The notes beneath the pieces were generated by a model that ran no database searches, was not told where the DNA came from, and worked only from the letters and a program-made list of their open reading frames with translations. A stretch of DNA of 10,004 nucleotides from Promethearchaeota archaeon CR_4 (GTDB taxonomy: Archaea > Asgardarchaeota > Lokiarchaeia > Sigyniarchaeales > CR-4), in NCBI GenBank assembly GCA_001940655.1, contig MBAA01000044.1, positions 10,821-20,824 on the forward strand. The letters run 5' to 3'. The translations under genes were made by a program, and so were the position numbers. Positions 1-5,902 of the stretch are shown in pieces (position 1 is the first letter of the stretch; each line of letters begins with the position of its first letter).

Positions 1-263
1 CCATACCCTTTGTGTTGTAGATCGCGTTCAATGGCAACGGAACGAATCTCCCCCACATCGTCCCAATACACGTGAAACGCACCTGTTCCATGTACCACCT
101 CTTCCCTGTCTACAAGCACTACAAAATCCCGAATATCCTCAAAGACGACCTGGGGTCCACGAGACAACATCAAACCCTCTCGGGCAAACCCGTTGACGAG
201 ATCTAGTATGCGGGGGACATCGCGGATCTTCGCTTGTCGGACATGCAACATGTATGCGGTCAT
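1..263 (-). CDS. GNAT N-acetyltransferase, probable amino-acid (glutamate) N-acetyltransferase, partial
   Basis: This is the N-terminal 87 codons of a GNAT-family acetyltransferase; the 3' part lies beyond the left edge. The translation opens MTAYMLHVRQAKIRDVPRIL, typical of the first strand and helix of GNAT folds. It reaches GEIRSVAIERDLQHKGYG, where QHKGYG matches the acetyl-CoA pyrophosphate-binding signature (Q/R-x-x-G-x-G/A). The start is the ATG at 263-261, whose ATGA overlaps the argD stop, indicating coupled translation; an in-frame ATG four codons later is a weaker option. Its position as the last visible gene after argC, argB and argD, and its resemblance to stand-alone ArgA-type GNAT enzymes, suggest that it makes N-acetylglutamate from glutamate and acetyl-CoA, the first step of the pathway. 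The GNAT assignment is firm; the substrate is inferred from context. Confidence 0.8.
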   Translation of the reverse strand, partial: MTAYMLHVRQAKIRDVPRILDLVNGFAREGLMLSRGPQVVFEDIRDFVVLVDREEVVHGTGAFHVYWDDVGEIRSVAIERDLQHKGY

Positions 264-1444
264 TTTTTTGTTAATCCTTCCATAATTGGAATTAATTTCC
301 CCATTACCGTGGTCGCTTGGTCTTTCTTCATAATGAGCGGGGGGGCAAGACGGAGGACAAAGTCACCAGCAACGCCAAGAATGAGGCCGTGCTTGAATCC
401 TTCATTTACAATGTCCTGCGCTTTGAGGCCAAGTTCAACACCAGTAAGCTGTCCTAGACCCCGGACCTCTTTAATTGTGGGGAGGTGTTCCGCAGCTTTT
501 TTGAATTGTGTCCGGAAGAAGTTGCCTACTTCGGTGACATTTTCGAGGAAGCCCGGAGCGAGAAGTTGCTGGAGTACTATGAGTCCAGCAGCGCAAATGG
601 CAGGATTTGCTCCAAAGGTGCTAGCATGGTCTCCCGGGTGGAGGACGTCAGCCACTTCATCAGTTATACAAGCTGCTCCTATCGGGAACCCACCCCCGAG
701 AGGTTTGGCCAAGGCCATGAGGTCTGGAGTTACGCCGAAATGTTCATAGGCGAATAATTTCCCCGTGCGACCTAGGCCACATTGAACCTCGTCAAAGATG
801 AGACTTGCACCGTTTGCGGTGGTTAAATCGCGAAGAGTTTTGAGGAATTCCGTGGAGCCAACATTTACACCTCCCTCACCTTGAAGGGGTTCCACTATCA
901 CTGCGCATGTGTTTTTTGTCACGGCAGACTTCACGGCTTCCACGTCCTTGAAGTCTACGAATTTTACCCCGGGTAACAGCGGCAAAAACGGTAGGCGATA
1001 TTTCTCGCGCGAAGTCACGGAGAGGGCGCCCATCGTGCGTCCGTGGAAGGACCCGTTGAAAGCGACGATCTCGTACTTATTTGGGTTATCTGGGGCGATT
1101 TTCTTCGCTCTTGCACGGGAGAATTTGAGGCACGCTTCAATGGCTTCCGTCCCCGAATTGCAGAAGAACACCTTTTTCGCGAAACTGTGGTCTACAAGCA
1201 TCTTGGCTAGCTTAACCTGTGCCTCCGTGTGGTACAGGTTTGAAACGTGGATGAGCTTCATCGCCTGAGTAGCAAGTGCGTCAACGACTGCTTTATTGCC
1301 GTATCCTAGGGCGTTCACAGCGATACCAGCCAAACAATCGATGTACTGGTTACCTTCTGTATCGTACAAGTAGACCCCTTCACCGTGATCCAGCACGAAA
1401 TCTGTGCGGCCATATGTATTCGCGATGTATGTTTTCGTAGCCAT
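260..1444 (-). CDS. argD: Acetylornithine aminotransferase (class III PLP enzyme)
   Basis: The enzyme converts N-acetylglutamate semialdehyde and glutamate to N-acetylornithine and 2-oxoglutarate in the cytoplasm. The 394 residues cover a full class-III aminotransferase: the entry DxxGxxYxDxLAGIAV near residues 28-43, the phosphate-binding CNSGTEA at 95-101, FNGSFHGRT at 129-137, and IFDEVQCGLGRTG at 216-228 with Asp218 for the PLP ring nitrogen. The Schiff-base lysine is Lys247 in AKPLGGG. The frame continues upstream to an ATG at 1489 that overlaps the argB stop (ATGA). I prefer the ATG at 1444 because family members begin close to the TYxxTYGR motif and an AGGAA lies 6 bases upstream. An ATG at 1465 is also in frame. 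Dual use in lysine synthesis (LysJ-like) cannot be excluded, but the acetyl-type neighbours favour arginine. Confidence 0.93.
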   Translation of the reverse strand: MATKTYIANTYGRTDFVLDHGEGVYLYDTEGNQYIDCLAGIAVNALGYGNKAVVDALATQAMKLIHVSNLYHTEAQVKLAKMLVDHSFAKKVFFCNSGTEAIEACLKFSRARAKKIAPDNPNKYEIVAFNGSFHGRTMGALSVTSREKYRLPFLPLLPGVKFVDFKDVEAVKSAVTKNTCAVIVEPLQGEGGVNVGSTEFLKTLRDLTTANGASLIFDEVQCGLGRTGKLFAYEHFGVTPDLMALAKPLGGGFPIGAACITDEVADVLHPGDHASTFGANPAICAAGLIVLQQLLAPGFLENVTEVGNFFRTQFKKAAEHLPTIKEVRGLGQLTGVELGLKAQDIVNEGFKHGLILGVAGDFVLRLAPPLIMKKDQATTVMGKLIPIMEGLTKK

Positions 1445-1450
1445 TATAAT

Positions 1451-1455
1451 TTCCT
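1451..1455 (-). promoter_or_regulatory. Ribosome binding site deciding the argD start
   Basis: On the minus strand AGGAA ends 6 bases before the ATG at 1444. This supports that start over the upstream ATG at 1489, which would add 15 poorly conserved-looking residues. The 1489 ATG overlaps the argB stop, so re-initiation there followed by use of the inner site is possible. Confidence 0.45.
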
Positions 1456-1485
1456 GCTTATTCATTGTGAAAATCAACCTTGTTT

Positions 1486-2283
1486 TCATTTATTTTGGAT
1501 AATCGTACCTTTGCCGGCAATGAAATTTTGGGCATTGGTTATTACAACAGATCCAACGCCTTTTTGCACTGCCTGCAACGCAGCCCTGACTTTAGGAATC
1601 ATACCGCCGTATATTTCCCCAGACTGGATATTCTTTTCAACATCTTTGGTGTTAAGCATTTCCTGGAATTTCCCCCCAATCTTCACACCCGGAACATCGG
1701 TGATGAAGACAAGTCTTTCAACTTGAAGAGCCTCTGCAAGCGCTTGGGCAGCGGAATCTGCATTTACATTGTAGACCTGTCCGTCTATACCGATGGAGAT
1801 AGGCGAGATCACGGGCAAGAATCCTTCGATTAATAGTTGTTCGACCATATGGGTATTTACACCAATAATTGTCCCCACACATCCAAGGTCTCCTCCTTCG
1901 ATACAGAGTTTTTGCGCCTGGAAGAGGCGAGCATCAACCCCGCTGATGCCGATGGCCTCTAAATCCGCCATTACCAGCATTTTCACCAGGCGTTTATTGA
2001 CTAATCCCGAGAGGATCATTTCAGTAACACGTAATCCTGTAGCATCTGTGACGCGTAATCCTTGAATTTTCTCCGATTTGATGCCCAATTGGGAGAGTAA
2101 GTCTGTAATTTCCTTCCCACCGCCGTGTACAATGAGAGGCAGCACCGGCATTCCCTTCACGAGTGTAATGAACTGTTCTAAAAAGGAAAAATCATCAATT
2201 TCATTCCCACCAATTTTAATTACCGCACGTCCTGCCATCAGATAACTAATCTTTTTCATGGCATTTTTATCCGAGGATCCCAT
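1486..2283 (-). CDS. argB: Acetylglutamate kinase
   Basis: The kinase phosphorylates the gamma-carboxylate of N-acetylglutamate with ATP, the second committed step to arginine. The 265 residues show the amino-acid-kinase fold: VIKIGG (Lys23, Gly25-Gly26) for phosphate binding, VHGGGK at 52-57, GLRVTD at 75-80 with the substrate-binding Arg77, YNVNAD at 171-176, TDVPGV at 195-200 in the ATP site, and GGMIPK at 226-231 with Lys231. The arginine-type GLRVTD motif and acetyl-pathway neighbours argue against a LysZ function. Before the VIKIGG strand there is only about 20 residues, so the long N-terminal helix found in arginine-inhibited hexameric kinases seems absent; feedback inhibition at this step may be lacking. 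The ATG at 2283 has AAGGG 7 bases upstream; ATG codons at 2259 and 2238 are alternatives. Confidence 0.94.
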   Translation of the reverse strand: MGSSDKNAMKKISYLMAGRAVIKIGGNEIDDFSFLEQFITLVKGMPVLPLIVHGGGKEITDLLSQLGIKSEKIQGLRVTDATGLRVTEMILSGLVNKRLVKMLVMADLEAIGISGVDARLFQAQKLCIEGGDLGCVGTIIGVNTHMVEQLLIEGFLPVISPISIGIDGQVYNVNADSAAQALAEALQVERLVFITDVPGVKIGGKFQEMLNTKDVEKNIQSGEIYGGMIPKVRAALQAVQKGVGSVVITNAQNFIAGKGTIIQNK

Positions 2284-2290
2284 AGATTTT

Positions 2291-2295
2291 CCCTT
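2291..2295 (-). promoter_or_regulatory. Ribosome binding site of argB
   Basis: AAGGG on the minus strand sits inside the 12-base gap between the argC stop and the argB ATG at 2283, 7 bases before the start. It supports the longest argB reading. Confidence 0.5.
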
Positions 2296-3309
2296 TTATA
2301 ACAATCCCATCGTTTCTGGCAAACCTAACATAATGTTCATATTTTGAACCGCTTGACCAGAAGCACCCTTGATCAAGTTATCGATGGTAGATACAATAAT
2401 GAGCAAGTTTTTCTCTGGTACAATCGTCAGCGAAATGTAACAGAAATTGGTATGCGCTACGTAGTGGACACTCGCAAGCTTCCCTTGAGGGAGAATTTTT
2501 ACGAATGGTTCCGACTGGTATTGATTGACGTATTTTTGGTAAATATCCTGAAAATTGGCGGATTTTCGGAGCTTGACATAGATAGTGGATAACATTCCCT
2601 GATTCAGAGGGAGCAAGTGGGGGGAGAATATGACGCTCACGGATTTTCCTGCGAGTTGGGAAAGTTGGTCTTCAATCTCGCTCAGGTGGCGGTGCACGTG
2701 ACCAATGTTATACGGGGTAACATTCTCATTCGCTTCGCAAAAGAGCAAATTATTTTCCAGCTTGCGCCCTGCACCGGAGACTCCCGATTTGGCATCGATG
2801 ATGATATCTTGGAGGTCGATATCTCCATTGTTGATCAATGGGAAGAGTCCCAGTAGAATGGTCGTTGGATAGCAACCAGGGTTTGCGATTATGTTCGCTT
2901 TTGCGATACTTTTGCGGTAAAGCTCAGGTAAACCGTATACAGCCTCCTCGAGTAGGTGGGGGACTGTATGCTTGATCTTGTAGTATTTCTCATAAGTCGC
3001 CACGTCTTTCAAACGAAAGTCCGCACTAAAATCAACAACCTTAACACCTTGTTCGTGGAGTTGCTGCACCAACTTCATTGATGCGCCAGATGGTAATGCG
3101 CAAAATGCCGCATCAAGACCTGAATTTAACGCATCTTCCGCAGATACTAATGGTACGTCAAAAGGACATGGAATGATGTCGGAGAGGTTTTGCCCCGTTT
3201 CCAAAGCCGCTGTGGCAACAAGATTCAGTTCAGAGTGTCTTTTGAGAATCCGGATTAGTTCGATTCCCGTGTAACCTGAAGCTCCAATAATACCGATTTT
3301 ATACGTCAT
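2296..3309 (-). CDS. argC: N-acetyl-gamma-glutamyl-phosphate reductase
   Basis: The enzyme reduces N-acetylglutamyl phosphate to N-acetylglutamate semialdehyde with NADPH, the step between ArgB and ArgD. The 337 residues begin with a Rossmann nucleotide-binding motif, IGIIGASGYTGIEL (5-18). The active-site cysteine is Cys146 in ANPGCYPT. Further family marks are VVDFSADFRL at 91-100, SGVSGAGR at 175-182 and HVHRHLSEIE from 204, including the catalytic-site histidine. I chose the ATG at 3309 because it sits directly before the first beta strand. The frame also offers a GTG at 3348, adding 13 residues without family resemblance. AAAGG lies 14 bases before the ATG, a long spacing. This is the first gene of the minus-strand operon; it is the arginine form rather than LysY, judged by its partners. 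Confidence 0.94.
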   Translation of the reverse strand: MTYKIGIIGASGYTGIELIRILKRHSELNLVATAALETGQNLSDIIPCPFDVPLVSAEDALNSGLDAAFCALPSGASMKLVQQLHEQGVKVVDFSADFRLKDVATYEKYYKIKHTVPHLLEEAVYGLPELYRKSIAKANIIANPGCYPTTILLGLFPLINNGDIDLQDIIIDAKSGVSGAGRKLENNLLFCEANENVTPYNIGHVHRHLSEIEDQLSQLAGKSVSVIFSPHLLPLNQGMLSTIYVKLRKSANFQDIYQKYVNQYQSEPFVKILPQGKLASVHYVAHTNFCYISLTIVPEKNLLIIVSTIDNLIKGASGQAVQNMNIMLGLPETMGLL

Positions 3310-3362
3310 AGGGCGTGATAACCTTTGAATAGATGGGAAATAATTCACTCTAACGCCGTGTC

Positions 3363-3372
3363 GAATTTAAGG
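3363..3372 (-). promoter_or_regulatory. Candidate promoter element (TATA-like) of the arg operon
   Basis: On the minus strand this reads CCTTAAATTC, an AT-rich core that could serve as an archaeal TATA box. Transcription would begin roughly 25 bases downstream, near 3342, leaving a leader of about 30 bases before the argC ATG at 3309. The same 10-mer recurs at 3456-3465. That could mean a second start or an operator repeat. No clear BRE is visible, so confidence is low. Confidence 0.25.
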
Positions 3373-3622
3373 GGCTCGTTCTCGATTAGCACGAATTGGA
3401 TAAAATCTGTGAGATGTAGAACATCAGAAAATAAGTAGACGCCACGTGAAATATTGAATTTAAGGAATACATTATTGCAAGTGATTCTTTTGATAAGGCT
3501 CGACTTTATTTTCATGTGGCAAAGTTTTTTATAGCGAGTGATGCTTAACTAACATGGAAGTATGGAAGTCTGGGAGCCAGCTGCGGTCCGTTTTTAACGA
3601 AATTTTGGTCGTAAAGATTTCG

Positions 3623-3646
3623 CCCTCCTCCCTCTCCTCCCCCTCT
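3623..3646. repeat. Polypyrimidine tract with G-rich complement
   Basis: All 24 bases on the plus strand are C or T, with C runs of 3, 2, 3, 2 and 5 separated by single T or short TCT steps. The complement has five G runs of two or more within 24 bases, which could form a two-tetrad G-quadruplex. It lies in the middle of the intergenic region. Function is unknown. Confidence 0.5.
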
Positions 3647-4096
3647 GGACTTTGCAGCCTCTATACAGGCTTCCTAACTCCTTTTTCTCTGCCTGTTTCA
3701 CTCGTTAGTTTTACGTGTCATCGCCACGAAAATCCCTTTCCAAATACTGTTTTTTCATTTTGCATACCACTAACGGCCTTTGTTCTGGTAAAACGGGAGA
3801 AAATTAAAAAAGGAGTTATATTTTTAAGTGTCTACTTTGTGTACTCCACTTCTTGAAGCAATTCCGCGTGTTAAAACAATATAGAAGCAACTAGCTTTTG
3901 AAAAACCCATATATCGTAAAATTTGACTCCATTAGCAACTTCTCTTAACTTGGAAAATACACGAGTGATGATTACCAATTCTAGGTTGGACCTATCATCC
4001 TGTGAGGTAGAAGGTTTTAGAACCATCAGATCCGCGATGATGGACAATCCGTCATTTTTGGAAGGATTTCGAGGTTTGTAAGAACTGAGCCTAATC

Positions 4097-4104
4097 TATT
4101 TAAG
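4097..4104 (+). promoter_or_regulatory. Candidate TATA box for the GTPase unit
   Basis: TATTTAAG fits an archaeal TATA element and would place the transcript start near 4126, giving a leader of roughly 48 bases. An alternative weaker box, GCTATAAC around 4145-4152, is centred about 26 bases before the ATG and would give a leaderless message. The lack of a Shine-Dalgarno sequence before the ATG is compatible with the latter. Confidence 0.3.
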
Positions 4105-4173
4105 ACTGAGTACCCAATTGTATTCTGAGTTTTCCATAATTAATGCTATAACAAGTACGAGCGATTCCAACCT

Positions 4174-4716
4174 ATGATGCGTAAAGGTTACATCTTCAAA
4201 GTGGTTGTTGTCGGTAATGGTGCGGTGGGGAAGACCTCGCTTGTTTTACGTTACACGCAGCATAAATTCAACGAGAACTATGTAATGACCATCGGCTCTA
4301 ATTTTGCAATAGCCGAGGTCAAGTTATTAGACGGGGAGCTTTGCAGACTCCAAATTTGGGACCTCGCAGGTCAAGCTCACTTTTCGTTCGTTAGGCCCCC
4401 GTTCTACAAGGGTGCATCTGCGGTTATTTTAGTCTATGACGTGACAAATCGAAGATCATTGGAGGAATTGAAAGATTGGAAAGAAGATTTCTCCAAATAC
4501 CTTCCCCGTGAAACCTCGCTTTATGTGCTCGCAAATAAAACTGATTTACAAGACGAGCGAGTTGTTACCCTTGAGGAGGGGAAGAATGCGAGTGATGCCT
4601 TGGGCGCATCTGGATTTTGGGAAACAAGCGCAAAATCGGGATTAAACGTCCCAGATGTCTTCCAAACCATTGCATCGAAAGTATATACTCTATACTGCCA
4701 GGCAATAAAAACATAA
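4174..4716 (+). CDS. Rab/Ras-like small GTPase (Asgard type)
   Basis: This is a complete 180-residue GTP-binding switch protein. All five G motifs are present: G1 GNGAVGKTS at 14-22, G2 Thr39 in MTIGSNF, G3 WDLAGQ at 62-67 with the catalytic Gln67 in place, G4 NKTD at 121-124, and G5 ETSAKSG at 150-156. It should therefore bind and hydrolyse GTP. The segment AHFSFVRPPFYKGA after G3 is typical of the many Rab-like GTPases of Asgard archaea. The C terminus ends YCQAIKT. There is no CaaX, CC or CxC prenylation signal, so membrane attachment as in eukaryotic Rabs is not indicated; the only nearby cysteine is the sixth residue from the end. A second ATG follows the first immediately. The next gene lies 33 bases downstream on the same strand, so the two are probably co-transcribed. 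Effector and pathway are unknown. Confidence 0.93.
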   Translation: MMRKGYIFKVVVVGNGAVGKTSLVLRYTQHKFNENYVMTIGSNFAIAEVKLLDGELCRLQIWDLAGQAHFSFVRPPFYKGASAVILVYDVTNRRSLEELKDWKEDFSKYLPRETSLYVLANKTDLQDERVVTLEEGKNASDALGASGFWETSAKSGLNVPDVFQTIASKVYTLYCQAIKT

Positions 4717-4737
4717 CTCGTGCATTTCTGCGATAGC

Positions 4738-4742
4738 CAGGT
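4738..4742 (+). promoter_or_regulatory. Ribosome binding site favouring the ATG at 4750
   Basis: CAGGT ends 7 bases before the ATG at 4750. This favours that start over an in-frame GTG at 4720, which lies only 3 bases after the GTPase stop and would add ten residues outside the recognisable domain. Confidence 0.4.
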
Positions 4743-4749
4743 CTTGCTC

Positions 4750-5631
4750 ATGAAAGTGTGCTTTGACTATTGTCACCAGAACTGCCTGCGCTTGGAAGAA
4801 TCCACCTACAACCGATTCGCGGATTACTTGGTATGGTCCGGGTGTCAATTCAGCGCGATCTCGAAGGGATTGTCTTGGGAGCGATTGGACGGGAATGACA
4901 TTTTAGTCATCGGCAATCCCACAGAGTCATTGTTCGACCCCACGGAAATCTCGGGAATTTTAAATTTCGTGAAAAGTGGCAAGAGTCTGATGATTTTCGG
5001 GGATGCGGGAGGAGACCTGAGCGCTCAAACGAATTTGAATGCAATCTGTTCGTATTTTGGTTTCACATTTAACGATGACATCGTGTTTGATCAGGACTAT
5101 AATGCAGGGGATCCCACCCGGATTCTCATTCGGGACTTTTCCGCCCACGAGATCACGAAAACACTCCAAAAAGTCTTTTACGCATCAGGGTGCACCATTA
5201 ACATTGTCGCTACGCAATCTCCTGACGTGAATACTCTAGGCCTCGCCTTTACGAGCACTACTACCCAGCGTAAAGTCTTCATCGCAGATCAGTGGACGGA
5301 GGCGGGAGCTATCAACGCCCCCGTTGCAGTCAAAGTAAATTATTACCAAGGTCGCATTTTTGCCATCGGAAATCTCTCCATTCTTTCTTCACTCTCACCC
5401 AAGTATGGCTGGGATGCAGGAGACAACAGCTTATTTATCCAAGGTGCTATAGCTTGGCTCATGCAAGGCGCCGCTCAAGGGCACGACATTTCTGGAGAAA
5501 TCATTGTGCCGGCTCAAATAGATAAGGAACTGTATCAATGGAGTTTAGCGGCAGCTGAAAAACGGCGATGGACGCTTTCTCAAATTATTAACTACGCCCT
5601 CCGGGTCTTTCGCGCCCAAAGTCCGAAGTAG
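4750..5631 (+). CDS. GIFT-like (GldG/IFT52-type) domain protein
   Basis: The 293-residue soluble protein has no signal peptide or membrane helix. Its N-terminal half has the pattern of the GIFT domain, shared by eukaryotic IFT52 and bacterial GldG-type proteins and related to type 1 glutamine amidotransferase-like folds. It starts FDYCHQN at 5-11 (family FDxSHxN), continues with NDILVIGNPTE at 49-59, a strand-helix unit around 65-75, then GKSLMIFGDAGGD at 77-89 and TNLNAICSYFGFTFNDD at 94-110. This last part is close in layout to the GG-x-VLVMLGEGG and TNINFLLEEYGI segments of IFT52. No glutamine-amidotransferase nucleophile is evident, suggesting a binding role. The C-terminal third (DKELYQWSLAAAEKRRWTLSQ) looks helical and I do not recognise it. 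It follows the GTPase gene closely, so a partnership with the GTPase is a reasonable inference. The family call rests on motif memory, not on a search. Confidence 0.6.
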   Translation: MKVCFDYCHQNCLRLEESTYNRFADYLVWSGCQFSAISKGLSWERLDGNDILVIGNPTESLFDPTEISGILNFVKSGKSLMIFGDAGGDLSAQTNLNAICSYFGFTFNDDIVFDQDYNAGDPTRILIRDFSAHEITKTLQKVFYASGCTINIVATQSPDVNTLGLAFTSTTTQRKVFIADQWTEAGAINAPVAVKVNYYQGRIFAIGNLSILSSLSPKYGWDAGDNSLFIQGAIAWLMQGAAQGHDISGEIIVPAQIDKELYQWSLAAAEKRRWTLSQIINYALRVFRAQSPK

Positions 5632-5673
5632 AACCCCGCTAATAAAATTGCCTCGAAATTTAGCTTCCTTCAT

Positions 5674-5690
5674 CTTTGTTTTTCTAATTT
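5674..5690 (+). terminator. Possible T-rich archaeal terminator
   Basis: CTTTGTTTTTCTAATTT lies about 45 bases after the stop codon of the GIFT-like gene. Archaeal termination often occurs at T-rich stretches without a hairpin, and none is seen here. The sequence is suggestive only. Confidence 0.3.
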
Positions 5691-5735
5691 AAAAAAAGGA
5701 GTTTCAATGTTATTGAATTAAGACACACCATATCC

Positions 5736-5749
5736 GATATTTAAATATC
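5736..5749 (+). promoter_or_regulatory. Perfect AT palindrome, possible TATA box of the AAA-SMC unit
   Basis: GATATTTAAATATC is its own reverse complement over 14 bases and contains an ideal TATA-like core. It would start transcripts near 5768, about 135 bases before the ATG at 5903. Because it is symmetric it could also be an operator for a dimeric regulator. Confidence 0.4.
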
Positions 5750-5902
5750 TAAGATGCTATTGAAGAAGTGCACAAAAGAGAGAACTCGGGGTTTTTGTCG
5801 GCAATCAGAAAACTTCCCAGATACGTGCGCTAACGCATATAACGTCCAAAACCCTATTGTACTTATCGAGTGACAAAGATCGTAAAGGAAAGTCGTTGGA
5901 AG

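Larger units (their letters stand above)
3310..4173. other. Long intergenic region between divergent operons
   Basis: About 860 bases separate the leftward arg operon from the rightward GTPase unit. I find no protein gene I trust and no tRNA or rRNA. It contains the repeated GAATTTAAGG (3363-3372 and 3456-3465), a TATA-like TTTTTTATA at 3525-3533, a tandem 8-mer ATGGAAGT at 3554-3569, a 24-base pyrimidine-only tract at 3623-3646, and small hairpins at 3982-3994 (TAGGT-TGG-ACCTA) and 4013-4024 (GGTT-TTAG-AACC). A 100-codon plus-strand ORF at 3554-3856 has low-complexity Ser/Pro/Leu/Phe content and no recognisable domain, and is probably chance. The size leaves room for an undetected RNA gene. 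Confidence 0.6.
5632..5902 (+). other. Intergenic region between the GIFT-like and pseudo-AAA genes
   Basis: This 271-base gap is AT-rich. It holds a T-rich possible terminator (5674-5690), a strong Shine-Dalgarno-like AAAAAAAGGAG before a five-codon reading frame ATG-TTA-TTG-AAT-TAA (5707-5721), and a perfect AT palindrome (5736-5749). The frame of the next gene is open back to a GTG at 5870. Nothing else gene-like is visible. Confidence 0.5.

Noticed and set aside
234..757. Plus-strand open frames opposite argD (171 and 90 codons)
   Set aside because: They lie antisense to a fully supported argD with conserved motifs, and their translations have no recognisable domain.
1480..1833. Plus-strand frames opposite argB
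   Set aside because: They overlap the conserved C-terminal half of argB in antisense and look like chance openings.
1486..3309. LysZ/LysY (LysW-dependent) rather than ArgB/ArgC
   Set aside because: The GLRVTD motif, the adjacent GNAT synthase and the absence of a LysW or LysX gene fit the acetylated arginine route better.
4013..4024. GGTT-TTAG-AACC hairpin resembling a tRNA T-arm
   Set aside because: No acceptor stem, anticodon arm or GTTCRANYC loop surrounds it.
3963..4090. Possible C/D box small RNA (GTGATGA at 3965-3971, CTGAG repeats near 4085, 4106 and 4124)
   Set aside because: A perfect C box is present, but the first CTGA D box is over 110 bases away and there is no D'/C' pair at proper spacing; the nearer GATGATG has a mismatch.
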